DNA of 64,000 nucleotides, from contig OX375872.1 in the NCBI GenBank assembly GCA_947359465.1, forward strand, positions 85,182,931 to 85,246,930, given 5' to 3'. The stretch comes from Metellina segmentata (taxonomy: Eukaryota; Arthropoda; Arachnida; Araneae; Tetragnathidae). The notes under the pieces were generated by a model. That model had not been told where the DNA came from and searched no databases. It worked only from the letters and a program-made list of their open reading frames with translations. Position 1 is the stretch's first letter; every line of letters begins with the position of its first letter. The position numbers and the translations under genes are program-made. Shown here piece by piece: positions 22,660 through 35,128 of this stretch.

Positions 22660-22832
22660 CTTCACTTGACTCTCTGACATTCCCAGAGCGTATGCTAATT
22701 TCGCTCTCTCAGGACCAGCAAGGTATTTCGTCTGTTCAAAGGTTTTCTCTAGAACATAGATCTGGTGTCCAGAAAAAGTAGGCCTAGTGTGTTTCTTTTT
22801 ACCATCCTTATCTGTACATCCTTGGGCGGATA
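22660..22832 (-). CDS. Nkx6: Nkx6 homeobox protein, exon 2 (most of homeodomain)
   Basis: This 173-bp exon has a TTTACAG acceptor before 22832 and a GTACGT donor after 22660. It begins with two bases completing Val across the first junction (phase 1), then [20 protein letters not shown]. The stretch [15 protein letters not shown] and [20 protein letters not shown] is diagnostic of the Nkx6 class and differs from other NK-type homeodomains. It covers the N-terminal arm and helices 1 and 2 and stops at ESQVK, homeodomain residue 46. Read-through translation beyond the donor gives VRLAQRIQ, which is not homeodomain, confirming the splice. Nkx6 proteins are nuclear transcriptional regulators; the fly orthologue HGTX patterns motor neurons. 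Confidence 0.97.
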
Positions 22833-23561
22833 CTGTAAACAACACAACCACTAAGGAACAATGCTTTTCCAAATATTAAATGCATAAAATTAAATTTACG
22901 ACTAGGTAACAAAGTCTAAATCGAGCAATTACTTAAATAACAGTACATAATTAAAAAGGACTGAGGCATAAATATGTGTACTAAGAGTAAACAATAACTC
23001 ATACCCACATGAAAATTCGATCAAATAAATAACTGATGGAATATTAAATTTACTAAACAATTCATACATGCCTGGAAACAATGATATTGCTTAAAAATAA
23101 TGTGAAATCGCGGTATGCAATGTAAGAATAAAAGCAGTAAGGATTTAAGGGATATTTCAGTTTTTAGTATTTCATTATTATTAAAATCAGAATTATATAT
23201 GAATTATTTTAATATTAAATTATTTTCGAGCCAAATGACGAAGTAGACAAAGTAGATGTTCGTATGACAAAGTAGTCGTATGACAGAGTAGACAGGAAAA
23301 TGTAATCCTACATTTTTGGATACAAGAGGTGTAAGACCTCATAGCATTAAAATTTATGTAATTAGTTATAAGCAATCTTGTCTGCATATTTTTAATATGT
23401 AGGAGGAATTATTTACTTGACTAACTTAATGTCTCGAATGCTACACAGCATGCTTATATGTAGATGTTATCTCCACAACCACTATCACTTATTTAAAAAC
23501 AAATAACACAAAAGCAAAGCATATGCATTTTAATACTTTTTAATTGAATGAAATTATTAAT

Positions 23562-23741
23562 TTAACCCTCCAAGTGGTTTCGACGAGAGATCTCGTTCAC
23601 TAAGATCTGAAAAATTTTGGACGAGATATTTTGGATTTTTTTCTTGATGACGAGATATCTCGACACCAAGAAAAAAATATCAAAAGTCAAGTTTTCTAAT
23701 GACTAGATACCTCGTAGAGACAACTACTACTGGAAAGTTAA
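23562..23741 (+). repeat. TTAA-MITE copy, both TTAA ends intact
   Basis: Left end TTAACCCTCCAAGTGGTTTC; right end GGAAAGTTAA at 23732-23741. The interior has GACGAGATATCTCGAC-type palindromes. It is one of the cleanest copies and is shorter than the others (180 bp). Confidence 0.8.
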
Positions 23742-24021
23742 CTATTACAATTAAATAAATTGAATTTAAGTAATTTGAAAAAGATCTAATTTAATGGGAA
23801 TAAATTATATCTTTTTCTTAAACAAGGCCTAAAATGTGAAAATTTGCCAGTGTTTTGTAATATTATGGATGAGAATTTATTGAAACACTTTACATAATAG
23901 TCACGATTTACGGATATTTATCTGAAATAATTCAAGATACCACCATCAACGTATAAGTACAAGTTTGGCAGCTTGTCAAGCTTGCTAAACCCGCGTTTCA
24001 GCTGCCGGGTTTCAACAAAGA

Positions 24022-24102
24022 AACTCATCATGATTGATCCCGGACCCCTCGACAATAGACCGCTGGGTTTCTCAAGTACGTTAATCAACTACCTACCAAG
24101 AA
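24022..24102 (+). repeat. SINE-A 3' end fragment
   Basis: TGATTGATCCCGGACCCCTC, then GACAATAGACCGCTGGG and GTACGTTAATCAACTACC followed by TACC. Only the last ~80 bp. The adjoining 24103-24225 is less AT-rich and unassigned. Confidence 0.75.
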
Positions 24103-25649
24103 AGGAAAGATGTTCATGTGCTCCAATTCCCACAGTGCATTTTAACGGCGAAAATTCCCCAATTGCCAAAGCCACAACTTACATTATTGTTGGTGGTGGC
24201 ACCTTTGAGCAGTTATTGTAAAAAACATTGTAAATAAATAATTGTAAAATACTAAAGTAAATAGACAATTTTTTTCATTTCCTGCTCAATTCATGTGTTT
24301 TCGCCTAAATGCGTCACCTGTTTCCTTACATTGCTATACAAAAAATTATTCTTTTCGTATGCTCTAACACCAAAATTAAAGTTTGTCTCGTGAGTTCCTA
24401 ATCATCCTGTATATTTATCTTTTTAAGATGGAGGACCTAACAGAATACATGGCTCGTGTTACATTCTGTTTAACGCGACAAAACTGCCATCCCTGACACA
24501 CAGTCCATTAAGTTATTGGGTTGCGTAAAAGAATGTACTTTCACAAAACCAGAACTGAGGTGACTTGCCCCCTCATGGCTAGGTTAATGTTTTTTTCTCA
24601 TTCGGTCATGTATCTAAAGAAAGCAAAACGGAAACGGTAGACAATGAAATTAATGTCGTGTAGCTTAATGTATTATATCTGCATACCTTCGGAGGCAATT
24701 TTTTGAAATTATCCCTTAGCTTAAATAATTTTATTATAGATTTCTACTAGAAAATGCATTTTATGGTAGAAAATATTGTGTTTTAAATTCGTTTTTCATA
24801 AAAATAATGTAAAAAATAATTTCAAATACCATTTACCCAAAACATTACACTTAAAAAATTTACAGTTTGTAAAATGAATGATCTTCTAAAAACATTGATT
24901 CAGATATTGAACTAGAATCATTACGATATTGTTACATTTAAATTAGCTGTGGACTTAACCTTTAGTCATCCGTGAAAAAAACAAGAAAAAATTGAAATAT
25001 TATTCAGTTTTGCATCCATTTCAATTTTTTTTAAATACATATTTCTCAATAATAATAGTTCACACCCTGCTTCATAATGTTTAGATGTTTAAAATTTCAA
25101 AAGAATTTAAGTGATGAAATTCTGAGATATCTTGCTTTGCGGAGAGCAACACTTAGCGAAATGGCCTTTTGAGAAAAAGCTGAAAACAATACAAGCCCCC
25201 CCCCCCTCCCGTCAAATGCAGATGTAAATACTTAAAATTTTTTTTAAATATCCTGTTCCAATGGTCTAAGAAAAAAAATCCGCAGAGACTGGAAGAGCTA
25301 GAGCTGTAGTAGAATAATATGTAAAATTTGAAAACTGCGAAATTAGGGTGAAAACGGCGGGTTTTTTAAGGTACACAGGATACTTAACCTAATTTTACCC
25401 CTGAATCCCATTTTTCAGTAGATTGTTGTAGAATTTTTTTAGCACCCCTCCCCTAAATACCAATTGATATTTCTAAATAGATGGGGATTTCTTTTTTCTT
25501 TTTCCTTTTTCAAGGGGAATGGTTGAAGTCTATTAGCCAACTCACAGGAAGCAGGTTTCGAAGATGTAGGTTTGCAGTCCCACCATCCTCTGGAGGTCAT
25601 CGACCCTCTAATGAAATAGACGGTGTACGTGAGCTGAACTTCACGTTAT

Positions 25650-25863
25650 TTTTCATTTTGAACCGCGGTCAGATGACGAGGTCAACCCCTGAGCTGGCAT
25701 CCCACTCTCCAATCTTCCACATCATACCAACGTGAGGACATTTGAGGCCACGACAGATTTAACGTACAGCAGCCCCGAAGACGGTCATTAGTTGGGCCTA
25801 GTTTCGAACTCGCAACCCTCCGGTTCTTAATCCGCAACTCTTCCAACCGGGCTACCGTGACCC
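25650..25863 (-). repeat. SINE-A copy, head and body
   Basis: The head at 25862 downward reads ACGGTAGCCCGGTTGGAAGA, then GGTTGCGAGTTCGAAACTAG (B box). The body is intact to ~25650; the 3' end is missing. It has one of the best-preserved A and B boxes in the window. Confidence 0.85.
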
Positions 25864-26190
25864 CGTTGTATTGGAAGTAAATACGAATCCCAATGTGGAA
25901 CGAATTGACGAGCGTGATGAAAGCCACTAGCTTGCAAATTCGATAACCATTCGGCCCAAGTCGATTCCCAAGCAGGCGTGACATGCACTTCTGAGATCCT
26001 ACGATAGCTACTCCGCCCATATTCACTATTTATTTCACCCTGGTTCATGATCATAGTGGCGTTGTTTCAGAACTACATGGTGTGTAACAAATACAACAGT
26101 TCTGTTTTACTTAGTACTTCCTTTTTAAGTACTGAAATGTTCTCTATCGTATAAAATCGTGATGCTCATATTTCAAGACCGTTTTTATTT

Positions 26191-27880
26191 ACACTCATGT
26201 CCAAAATTATCTTTACAAACCCAAAACTAATTATGTTCCATGAAATACCCAATCGATGTAATCCATTTTTGCAGGGAATGTGTGAAAGTCAAGCCTAATT
26301 AGCATTATCCAATCAGAAGTGATCGAACGGTTTCTGATATGCAAATCAAAACATTACGCCATCAGACGATGAATCAAGCGCTTTGAGCAAAATGAATATA
26401 TGAGCAAATTTCTGCAATACAGCGTTTGATTTCAGTGTGCAAGGACTCAAAACCGGTTTGTTATAGCTCCGAAGTATTTGGAAGAATCTGTGAAGTGGCG
26501 CACTATCTCGACGGTTTAGAAACAGGACAGACAATCATGGAAGCAGCGAGATGCGTGAATATTTCAAGACAGACAGTCTTTGCGCTATGGAGACAATTTC
26601 AGAACTTTGGAACTGTTGTAAGGAGGCCTGGACAAGGTCCGTAAACGTATAACAACTGCTTTTCAAGATCGATGTATGGAAATAACTGCTCGTCGTAACA
26701 GGAAGTTTACTGCTCGGCAGTTAAGTTCAGAGCTTGCAGCCACCACGGGAAGTGTTGTATCACGGCAAACTGTATATAAAAGGCTGAATAAAAAAATGCC
26801 TTTATGCCAGAAATTCAAGTGTATGTGTGTCACTGTCTTCAAAACACAAGAGGGATCGATCTAATTGGTGCAAAGAGCATCAGAACTGGAATCAACACCA
26901 ATGGACCCATGTTCTCTTCACTGATGAGTCGAGGTTTAGTTTAACCTTTTGACTAAAGCAATAGATATAACAAGCGCGATTTTTATAATTTTCAAGGTAG
27001 AACTGAAGTTCTGTCCGTTACCTAAATTCTGTCTTGGAGCGATCATGGGGTACAACTGTTGTACCAGCCGTAGTCTAAAGGTTTAACAACTCATTCGAAA
27101 CGTTTTTACATCTGGAGGGAGTCAGAAACAGTAAATCTTTCTTCGAACATTATGGAATGTGACCCTTTTGGTAGTGCATGTGTGATATTGTGATGAGGAA
27201 TAATGATCGATGGACGTACGCCCCTATATGTTTTCAACAGATTATCTGTGACCGTCCAGAGATATCGGGATGAAGTCTTAGAACGTTATGTAAGACTTTT
27301 TAGAGGTGCATATGGATCTGATTTTTTATTTATGGACGAAAATGCTCATCCACATCGAGCAAACCTCGTTGACGAATTCCTTGAAAATGCAACTATTGAG
27401 GGAGTACAGCTAGCATCAAAATCTCCTGATCTGAGCCCTGAATATAGAACTTTTGGGACTACCTCGAAAAAGCAGTTGCACGGAGACATCCTACTCCTAG
27501 ACATATAAATGCCCCGAAGACCGCATTACTGGAGGAGTGAAACTTAATTCCCCAAACTGCGGTTAACAACTTTATTGCCAGCAAGAAATCCCGCTGTGGT
27601 ATGTCTGTACAAGTCAGGGGCGATCGCATTTCATATTAAATTCATAAGCCTTAGTGTTTTTCTGAGTTATTCTTCTTTTTTCTGAACTCTCCTTATCACA
27701 TATTATTGCCATTTTTATTGTTTCATGCTACAGTTTTATATCATATACAGTTGTTCTTAAAATTTTTCCTTTGTATTTATGTGTTATGATGTTGCGTCTC
27801 ATTCCAGACAAATTCATAAAATTATAGTTCACAGTTTCTGAGAAATCTGTGATTCTAAAGATAATTTTGGACACCAGTGT
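26191..27880 (+). mobile_element. Complete but dead Tc1-like element
   Basis: Terminal inverted repeats match: ACACTCATGTCCAAAATTAT at 26191-26210, and the complement of 27856-27880 reads ACACTGGTGTCCAAAATTAT. Inside, on the + strand, a broken transposase is readable. RICEVAHYLDGLETGQTIME and SRQTVFALWRQFQNFGTVVR come from the first helix-turn-helix. AFQDRCMEITARRNRKFTAR and VSRQTVYKRL come from the second. FTDESRF marks the first catalytic Asp. FMDENAHPHRANLVDEFLE (27339-27395) and SPDLSPE mark the catalytic core end. The second Asp is kept (MDEN), but several stops and an insertion of ~150 bp after 26940 break the frame. It lies in Nkx6 intron 1. Confidence 0.85.
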
Positions 27881-27961
27881 AGTTGGTTTAAAAAAATAAA
27901 TTACATTTTGATAAGCTTAGTAGTTATAAAGTTCTTTACGACTAACTTTTTAAAATGCGTT

Positions 27962-28183
27962 TTAACTCTTCAAGTGGTTTCGACGAGAAATCTTGTCAAT
28001 CAAATTATGACGAATTTTGCTAATAGCGAGATATCTAGTCATCAAGACATTACCTATTTTTTAATGTGACAAGATTTTGATTTGGTCAGTTTCCTTCTTA
28101 TGATTTGATATATCGTCCATGAAGATCTGGTCAATTTTACGTATGATGAGGTAAAACGTGGAGACAACCACTAGAAGGGCTAA
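27962..28183 (+). repeat. TTAA-MITE copy
   Basis: Left end TTAACTCTTCAAGTGGTTTC; right end inverted, CCTTAGCCCTTCTAGTGG. It lies 80 bp downstream of the dead Tc1 element. Confidence 0.75.
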
Positions 28184-29189
28184 GGGGAAGTACGTTCTAC
28201 ATAGTTTTCCTCCCTTAGCCCTCTAAGAATTTAGTCTCACATAATAGTTAGTTAATTTATGTCCTTACCTACTGCACTAAGAATTTAGGAACAATTATAA
28301 ATTCTTAAAAAAAAAAGAACGGTTTCACCTCAATCATGATTAAGAATCGTATTTAGTATCCAAATTTTAGAAACAAACATCCATTATCACTTAAAATCTT
28401 ATGCAAATATAAATACCCTTCTAAATGCAGAAATAATAATACACAAAATTGAACACTTAAAGGTTTGAAAAGTCAAATAGGAAAATTAGTGGTGTTTATC
28501 TGTTATTACATAATTCACTGATAGTAATGAGGAATAAATCATTGCACCTCAGAGAGTGTTTATGTTTTTTAACATACCAATAGAATCACCGTATGAAATA
28601 GATGTTTCATTAATTTTCTTTTCCATGAATTTTATAATCAAGAAGAAATATAACTCATGTGGTTGATCATCCCTCAAAACTAAACCCGTTTAAATCTACA
28701 TTGCTCCCATTAGAGCAGTTGTCTAAATGTATACACTATTACGTCTTATCTTTAGAGAGACGTATTGAATTAACTAAATTGAAAATGAATCGTGTATATT
28801 TATTTATCTGAATTATTCAGCAAGTACTTTTAACTGAGGTTTTCATTCATACACTTCACATCATAAAACAGCAAAGTTTCCCAAGGCGTGATGTAGTGTT
28901 TAGCACACACGCAATTAATGGAAACTTTAAATTTTTACTATAGAGCATGAACAAATCAGCGTAATTTGTATTATGGAAGGTATAAGACATCCAGAGGGGA
29001 TCTAAGATAGACTCGGACACAAAGCAGATATGTTAATTTTTCATAGCCGGTTAACACAACGAAATAAATACGAAAACATGATGAGGACGACATATAATTT
29101 ATTTTGTGAAATAATTTCTCTTGAACTGGATCGAGGGCAGAAGATTTTTTTCTAATAATGAGATTTACTTATAATTGCTATTTTTTGGA

Positions 29190-29490
29190 TGGTAGGTAAT
29201 TGAACTATCGTTGTACTGGAATTACACAAAGGGCTACTGGCGACTATCCGGAATCAATCCCGAGGACAACACCTCGTCATTTTGAATCACGGTCAGGTGA
29301 CGAGGTCAATACCTGAGTTAGCATCCCACACTCAAAACATCCATATCATGCCAACTTAAGGACATATAATGCCATGACAGATTAAAGAGTATCAGGTCTA
29401 CGTACACACGACGGTGTTTGGTTGGATCGAGTTTCAAACTCGCACCCCTCTGGTTACAAATCCGCTACTCTTCCTACTGGGCTACCTAGT
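29190..29490 (-). repeat. SINE-A copy, near full length
   Basis: Tail at 29190-29200 (GATGGTAGGTAATTG on the + strand), head near 29488 (CTTCCTACTGGGCTACC). B-box region GAGTTTCAAACTCG. A few small deletions. Confidence 0.85.
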
Positions 29491-29715
29491 ATATCTTAAC
29501 AGAAACTATTCTTGGATCTTTTAATTTCCAAATAATTACCTTTATCAAGTTGTAAAACAACAAAAGTTGCATATTTTGTTTTATTAAACTGTCGATTTTG
29601 TTGAAATATCTATTCAATGAGAAATCGATACTAAGACTATGAGCAGATACTGTGGTTTAGTTTCAGAAACAAAATATACCTAAATGTTGAATATAAAAAT
29701 GAATGCTGTGTGGAT

Positions 29716-30466
29716 TAGGGATGCGACATCGACAACAAAACATCGATGTTTTGAAACATCACAGTGTATTTAAACTCCCCCCCCCCATTTCTTAAAACTG
29801 GTTTAGCAACCTCAAACATTAATGTTCTCCGGAAGGTGGGGAGGATTTAAATTGTTATTTGTTTTGTTTATTAATTTGTAACTAAGTTTATTTTAATTGT
29901 CAAAAAAATTAATAAGAACAGTTAACAAATCTTTTATTTTAAAATTGAATAATATAAAAGAAAATAATATTACAACAATTTGTCATAGATACTACTAACG
30001 ATAAGTATAATTAGGTAGGTACATAAAAATACTTATTGTTAGTTATTATTAGTTATTTATCAACTTATTGGGGAAAACAATACAAATTTATTTTTTATTT
30101 ACTGTTAATAAAAAATACTGGGGCCTATAATTATTATGTACCCCAATATTTGTTATTTACAGTTTGTAAAAAAAGAAGTTTATTAACTTTCTCCACCTTA
30201 AACCGACTACTTTTTTTACTAACTATCCCACCAGTAAGAGAAAAAACTCTTTCTGATGAGACAGATGTCGCCATCACTGAAAATTACTTAGTTGCACGGT
30301 TATTTTTCTTAACTTTTACTATGGTACTTTTTTCATTCAAAAATAAAGCATCGACAACGTAAAAACATTGACAATGTTAAAACATAGAGGTTAAAAAAAC
30401 ATCTGCTATAATAAATCGATGGTAAATACATCGATGTTTTTATAAAACATCGATGTCTCATCCCTA
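29716..30466 (-). mobile_element. hAT-derived element with 8-bp target duplication
   Basis: A 751-bp insert between two identical octamers, GTGTGGAT, at 29708-29715 and 30467-30474. The ends are inverted: TAGGGATGCGACATCGA on the left and TAGGGATGAGACATCGA read inward from the right, each followed by AAAACATCGATG motifs. On the minus strand near 30290-30170 it still encodes MATSVSSERVFSLTGGIVSK and then EKVNKLLFLQ, the signature C-terminal hAT dimerisation region. The rest of the transposase is gone, so this is a non-autonomous derivative. Confidence 0.85.
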
Positions 30467-31290
30467 GTGTGGATTACTGATGCAAAACATGATGTCGGTT
30501 GGAATTTAACAATATAAATTTTGTTTCCTTCAAATGTGATGATTTGAGAATTGTTTTTGATCAAAAACGATCTAAACATGAAAAATTATTCGCAACTATA
30601 ATGATCCAATCAAAAGTATTTTTTTTAACACCATAGTTCTTCATTTACAAGCCTGTTATTTGTTTGATAGCGCCGAAGATATCGATGTAACATAACGTTA
30701 TTTTTTTACTTTTTGTGTTATAAGAAAACAGTAATTGCTGGATCTTAAAGATTGCTTTGGTTTATATCATATGATTATCTTTACTACAAGTGGGTTAACA
30801 AGAAAATTAGCTTTCAACTCACTGTGAGCATTTATGCCGAGAGCAGGATTTCATCATGACAATCATTAATGATAAGTGTCGATCATTAATGATTAAAAAA
30901 AATCTCTGAAATATTCACTGGTGTACGTATAATTGGAAAACACAAAAATAACTTTAAAAATTCTTCTGCGAATGTTGATAGAGAAAAATTGGAATGGTTT
31001 TTTCTTTAAGAAATAATAAAAATTGGAGCGAAAACCAAGTAAACCCAAGATAATATACATGCATAACTAAACCTAAACCAGAAACGAAATTTATTTAAGT
31101 AGAATGTAGCTATTAGAAATAATACAATTGTCATTGTTCCTACCTTAAGAATATTTTTAGTTTTTGACGAATCAAATGATTTATTTAGATTAGAACATTA
31201 TTGAGTTTCCATTTCACCATCCATTCTGGTTAGTCTGTTTTTTTCCAGCTTAGTAAAAGAAATTCGTAAAATAAAACACACACATATACA

Positions 31291-32480
31291 CACTGAACAG
31301 CCGAAACATTATTACCACCTACTCAATAACGCGTTGAGCCTGCTTTGGCCAGCAAAACAGCTGCAACTCGACTGGGCATAGATGCCACAAGGTCTTAGTA
31401 CATGACTGGAGACAGGTTGTACCAAATGTCTAAGCAGCGGTCACGCAAAGTCGAGATATTCGTACATGGTGGTGTTTGATCTCTGAGCTGCCGCTCCATG
31501 ACTCCCCAAATGTATTCTATCGGAATAAGATCCAGGACATTTAGTGGAATTCATCAGTATGCTCCTCCAACCACTCCAACACAATCCGAGCCTTGTGACA
31601 TGGGGCGTTGTCCTGCTGGAAGATTCCATTTCCAGTTGGGAAGACAGACGCCATGTAAGGGTTCAACTGATCCGCAATGGTGTTCAGATAGTTCGCAGCG
31701 TTCATGGTCTGTTCTACCATAACTACGGGTCCCAGAGTCGCTCATAAGAGCGTCCCCAAAAGCATAATACCGCCACCTCCAGCCTGTGTATGACCTCTGT
31801 ACAAGAGGGGAGCAAACTGTTCGCCTGGCAGATGGCGTACCCTGACACGACCATCGACGTGATGAACAGAAATCGGGATTCATCTGACCAAGCAACTCTC
31901 TTCCACTCATCCATGGTTTGTCTAATTGTTTCGTGCCCACTGTAGGCGTAGGTGACGATGAGGGCCAACAGAGGCACATGAGTGGGACGTCTGCTGTTCA
32001 GTTAGATATATCCAACAGTGTACGCTGAACTGTGTTCCGAAACACTTGCTCTTGGACCTACATTGTATTGGGCTGTTAACTGAGACACTGTCTCGCGCTG
32101 ATTTTGCTTTACCAAGCGGGACAGTCTCCGACGTCCTTTTTCTTTGATGACGCGTGAACAACCAAACCTTGGCGTCTACTGCTGGTGTCACCTTCATTTA
32201 TCCACTTTGCATGAATACTAACAAAGGCCGATCGTGAACCAGTCGTGCAGTTTCGGTGATACTCGTTCCGAGTCTTCGGGCCATTACGATCTACCCTCTA
32301 TCAAATTCGCTTAGATCAGCAGCCTATCCCATCAATCGCAAAAGTAAGTGCAAGAATGATTGCTTACCTTCTCCAGCAGCAGTTAAATACCACTTCGAAC
32401 TTAATCACGTGCCCTCCACGTCATCCAGACGAGTTCATTGAAAAATGTGGGGATGGTCATAATGTTTTGGCTTGTCAGTG
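31291..32480 (-). mobile_element. Tc1-like element A (dead)
   Basis: Inverted ends CACTGAACAGCCGAAACATT (31291 on) and, from 32480 inward, CACTGACAAGCCAAAACATT. The minus strand encodes a broken Tc1 transposase: MDEWKRVAWSDESRFLF (first Asp), VRHLPGEQ-like text, and later pieces running off frame. Indels separate the pieces. It is flanked by TA on both sides, as expected for Tc1. Confidence 0.85.
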
Positions 32481-32486
32481 TATATA

Positions 32487-33060
32487 CACTACCCTACAAT
32501 AATGGACCGGACAGCAAGATGTGATGGTATAAGGGAAAGAATACGTGCTTTAATAGGGGGATGGTACATCACGAGCTGCAATTACACTAGCTACTCTTCT
32601 GGGCATAATTTCAGCAAGGTTTTGGTACATAGCTATGGGTGTTTGTATCCATTAATGCTGCAAGAATGTCGCCAGATCATCTGTAGATTTCGGACGGTGT
32701 TCCCTGGTTCTTAAGCGCCGCTCTAAATTGTCCCACAAATGTTCTATGGGGATTTAGGTCGGAACTCGGAGCAGGACAGGGAAGGCGTTTTACATTCATA
32801 TCTTGATACCATTGATTGATAAAAGCTGCAATATTACGTGGTGCGTTGTCGTCCTGGAAGTAACATTAGTCCATTCCATGAAATTTCCAGAGCTTAGGTA
32901 GAACCTGATTGTCCAAAATATTCATGTAGGCGTCTTAGTTTAATTTACGAGGTACAATATGCAAAGGTCTCATGCCATATTAAGAAAAAAAAAAAACCAA
33001 AAAAGTAGCCGGATTTTGTGCAAATCCTCTGGCGTCCGGTCCATTATTTTTAGGGTAGTG
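32487..33060 (-). mobile_element. Tc1-like element B, internally deleted
   Basis: Ends CACTACCCTACAATAATGGA and, inverted from 33060, CACTACCCTAAAAATAATGG. At 574 bp it keeps only the C-terminal part of a Tc1 transposase on the minus strand (NILDNQVLP-type text near 32930-32880). The same family is at 37631-38149. It abuts element A through only TATATA. Confidence 0.8.
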
Positions 33061-33074
33061 TATATACACATATA

Positions 33075-34176
33075 CACTGAAGTTTCAAAAGTTATTTGAT
33101 ACCTCCTTATATCGTGTGGGACCTCCTTTTGCCAGGTGAAGTGTAGCAACTTGACGGCATTGACTCAACAAGTCGTCGAAAGTACCTTGAAGAAATATTC
33201 TGCCATGCTGCCTCTACAGCCGTCCATAATTGCGAAAGTGTTGCCGGTGCAGGATTTTGTGTACGAACGTATCTTCGATCATGTCCAGTACAGGTTCGAT
33301 GGGATTCATGTTTGGCGATCGGCCAAATCATTCTCTGGAATTGTCCAAAATGTTCCTCATGCCAATCGCGAACGATTTTGGACCGGGGATATGGCGCACT
33401 GTCATCCTGGACGTAACCATTTCCACCCAATGATTTTTTCAGTTTGGCCATAGAACCCAGTCCATGCCATGTAAAAACAGCAACACCATTATAGAGCCAC
33501 CACCAACTCGAACAGTGCCTTGTTGACAACTTGGGTCTATGGTCTCGTGGGGTCTGTGCTACACTAGAACCCTCCCATCAGCTCTTAACAACTGGAATCG
33601 TGACTCATCTGACTAAGCAACGTTTTTCCAGTCATCTAAGGTTCCAACCGATATTTTCACGAGCCCAGCAGAGGCACTGCAGCCCATGGCGTGTTGTTAG
33701 TATGGGCACTCTAGTCTGTTTTCTGCTGCCATATCCCATCAACGCCAAATTTCGCTGTTATGTCCTCACAGACACGTCTGTAGAGCGTCACACATTGATT
33801 GTTGCTGTTATTGGACGCAGTGTTGCTTGTCTGTTAACACAGACTACTCTACTCACACACCGCTGGTCTCGGTCATTAAGTAGAAGCGGTCAACCACTGC
33901 GTACACTCTTGACACTGTGGATCGAGGAATGTTGAATCCTCTAACAATTTCCGAAATGGAATGCCCACTGCGTCTAACTCCAAATTGCATTCTGCGTTAT
34001 AATCCTGTTAATTCCCGTCGTCCGGCCATAATCACGTCCGAAAACTTTTCACATGAATCACTTGAGTACAAATGAAAGCCCTGACATTGTACTTGCCCGT
34101 TTATACATTTCTAACCGATGCTACTGCCATCTGTATAGTTGCATATTGTTATCCCATGACTTTTGGCACTTCAGTG
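33075..34176 (-). mobile_element. Tc1-like element C (dead)
   Basis: Ends CACTGAAGTTTCAAAAGTTA (33075) and, from 34176 inward, CACTGAAGTGCCAAAAGTCA. The minus strand contains STRHCSSWWW, FTWHGLGSM, DDSAPYPRSKIVRDWHEEHF and ATLSQLWTAVEAAWQNISSR, a Tc1-type catalytic domain with frame breaks and a missing GGGSVM-type core. Confidence 0.85.
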
Positions 34177-34760
34177 GATATAATTTCTAAAACAAAAGGA
34201 AATTTAAAATAAAAAAATTATAAGAAACTTTTTGAAAGTGTTTGTAAATCAGGGCGTCCTTAGGGAGGAGCCTGACTTTGGCAACACGAAAGTGTGTTTG
34301 CTACGTATGAGCAGTAATACGCTAAAACATTGCTCTTACCAATCCCCCAAACATTAAAATGCAAACACACAAAACAAAACAATATAAAATGAGTAGGAAG
34401 AAAACGAAATCAAACTATCAACAGCAGTCGGGAGACCGACGATACCAAGCCCGAAGATCGCCACGAAATGCCACCATCCACGTCATCCAACAAAACCCTA
34501 ACAATTATGACAATTAAAGTCTAATTACATTGAAACTATAAAAAATAAAAATTTTACTGTTCGTAAACGAACAAAAGACATTGTTAGTGTTTAGTTATTA
34601 AGAATCGAGGGTGTTCCGATTTCTAATTAAGAAAGTCGAATGTAATAAACATTAGTGTTCGTCTCCAGCCCTAACTTAAAAATGAAATTCAAATACAGTA
34701 TAGTAGAATTGAAAGGCAACTAAGACGTAACAGAAGTAGTTAAGATAAGAAGAGAATTAA

Positions 34761-35128
34761 TCATCGGTTATATAACACACTGTTGATATTAATAAACCTT
34801 TCAAGAATAGTATTAAAGAAAGAAAAGGGGAATTTATTATTGAGAAGAGTGTTTTTGAGATAATTACATTGTAAGCGAAAGTTAGATACAGAGTTACAAA
34901 TATTTCTGAAACGCATCTGATAACCAGCAATCGTACTATAGTAAATTTTTTTAGAAATGCTAGAATCCCAAAAGATTAATTTCATAACTGAAAATTTAAA
35001 ATCTTTGCGTTTATCGTAGACATGAATGTCAGCTTTACCGTATGAAACAGAAATTTTTAAGTCGAAAAAGTCATCTGTATTTATTAAATAAATTGGTTCT
35101 ATTTGTCGAGGGTACATCCACTGGGCAG
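34761..35128 (-). pseudogene. Reverse transcriptase fragment of a retroelement
   Basis: The minus-strand open frame contains MYPRQIEPIYLINTDDFFDL, KISVSYGKADIHVYDKRKDF and SSISKKIYYSTIAGYQMRFR. The order FxDLxISV..GK...YDKRxDFxF followed by a GYQ/R-R segment matches the end of the RT domain in a common group of animal retroelements. Whether it is Penelope-like or another non-LTR type cannot be settled here. The upstream part is cut by the hAT insertion at 35129, whose target octamer lies inside the RT frame. No catalytic YxDD is present in the fragment. Confidence 0.6.
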
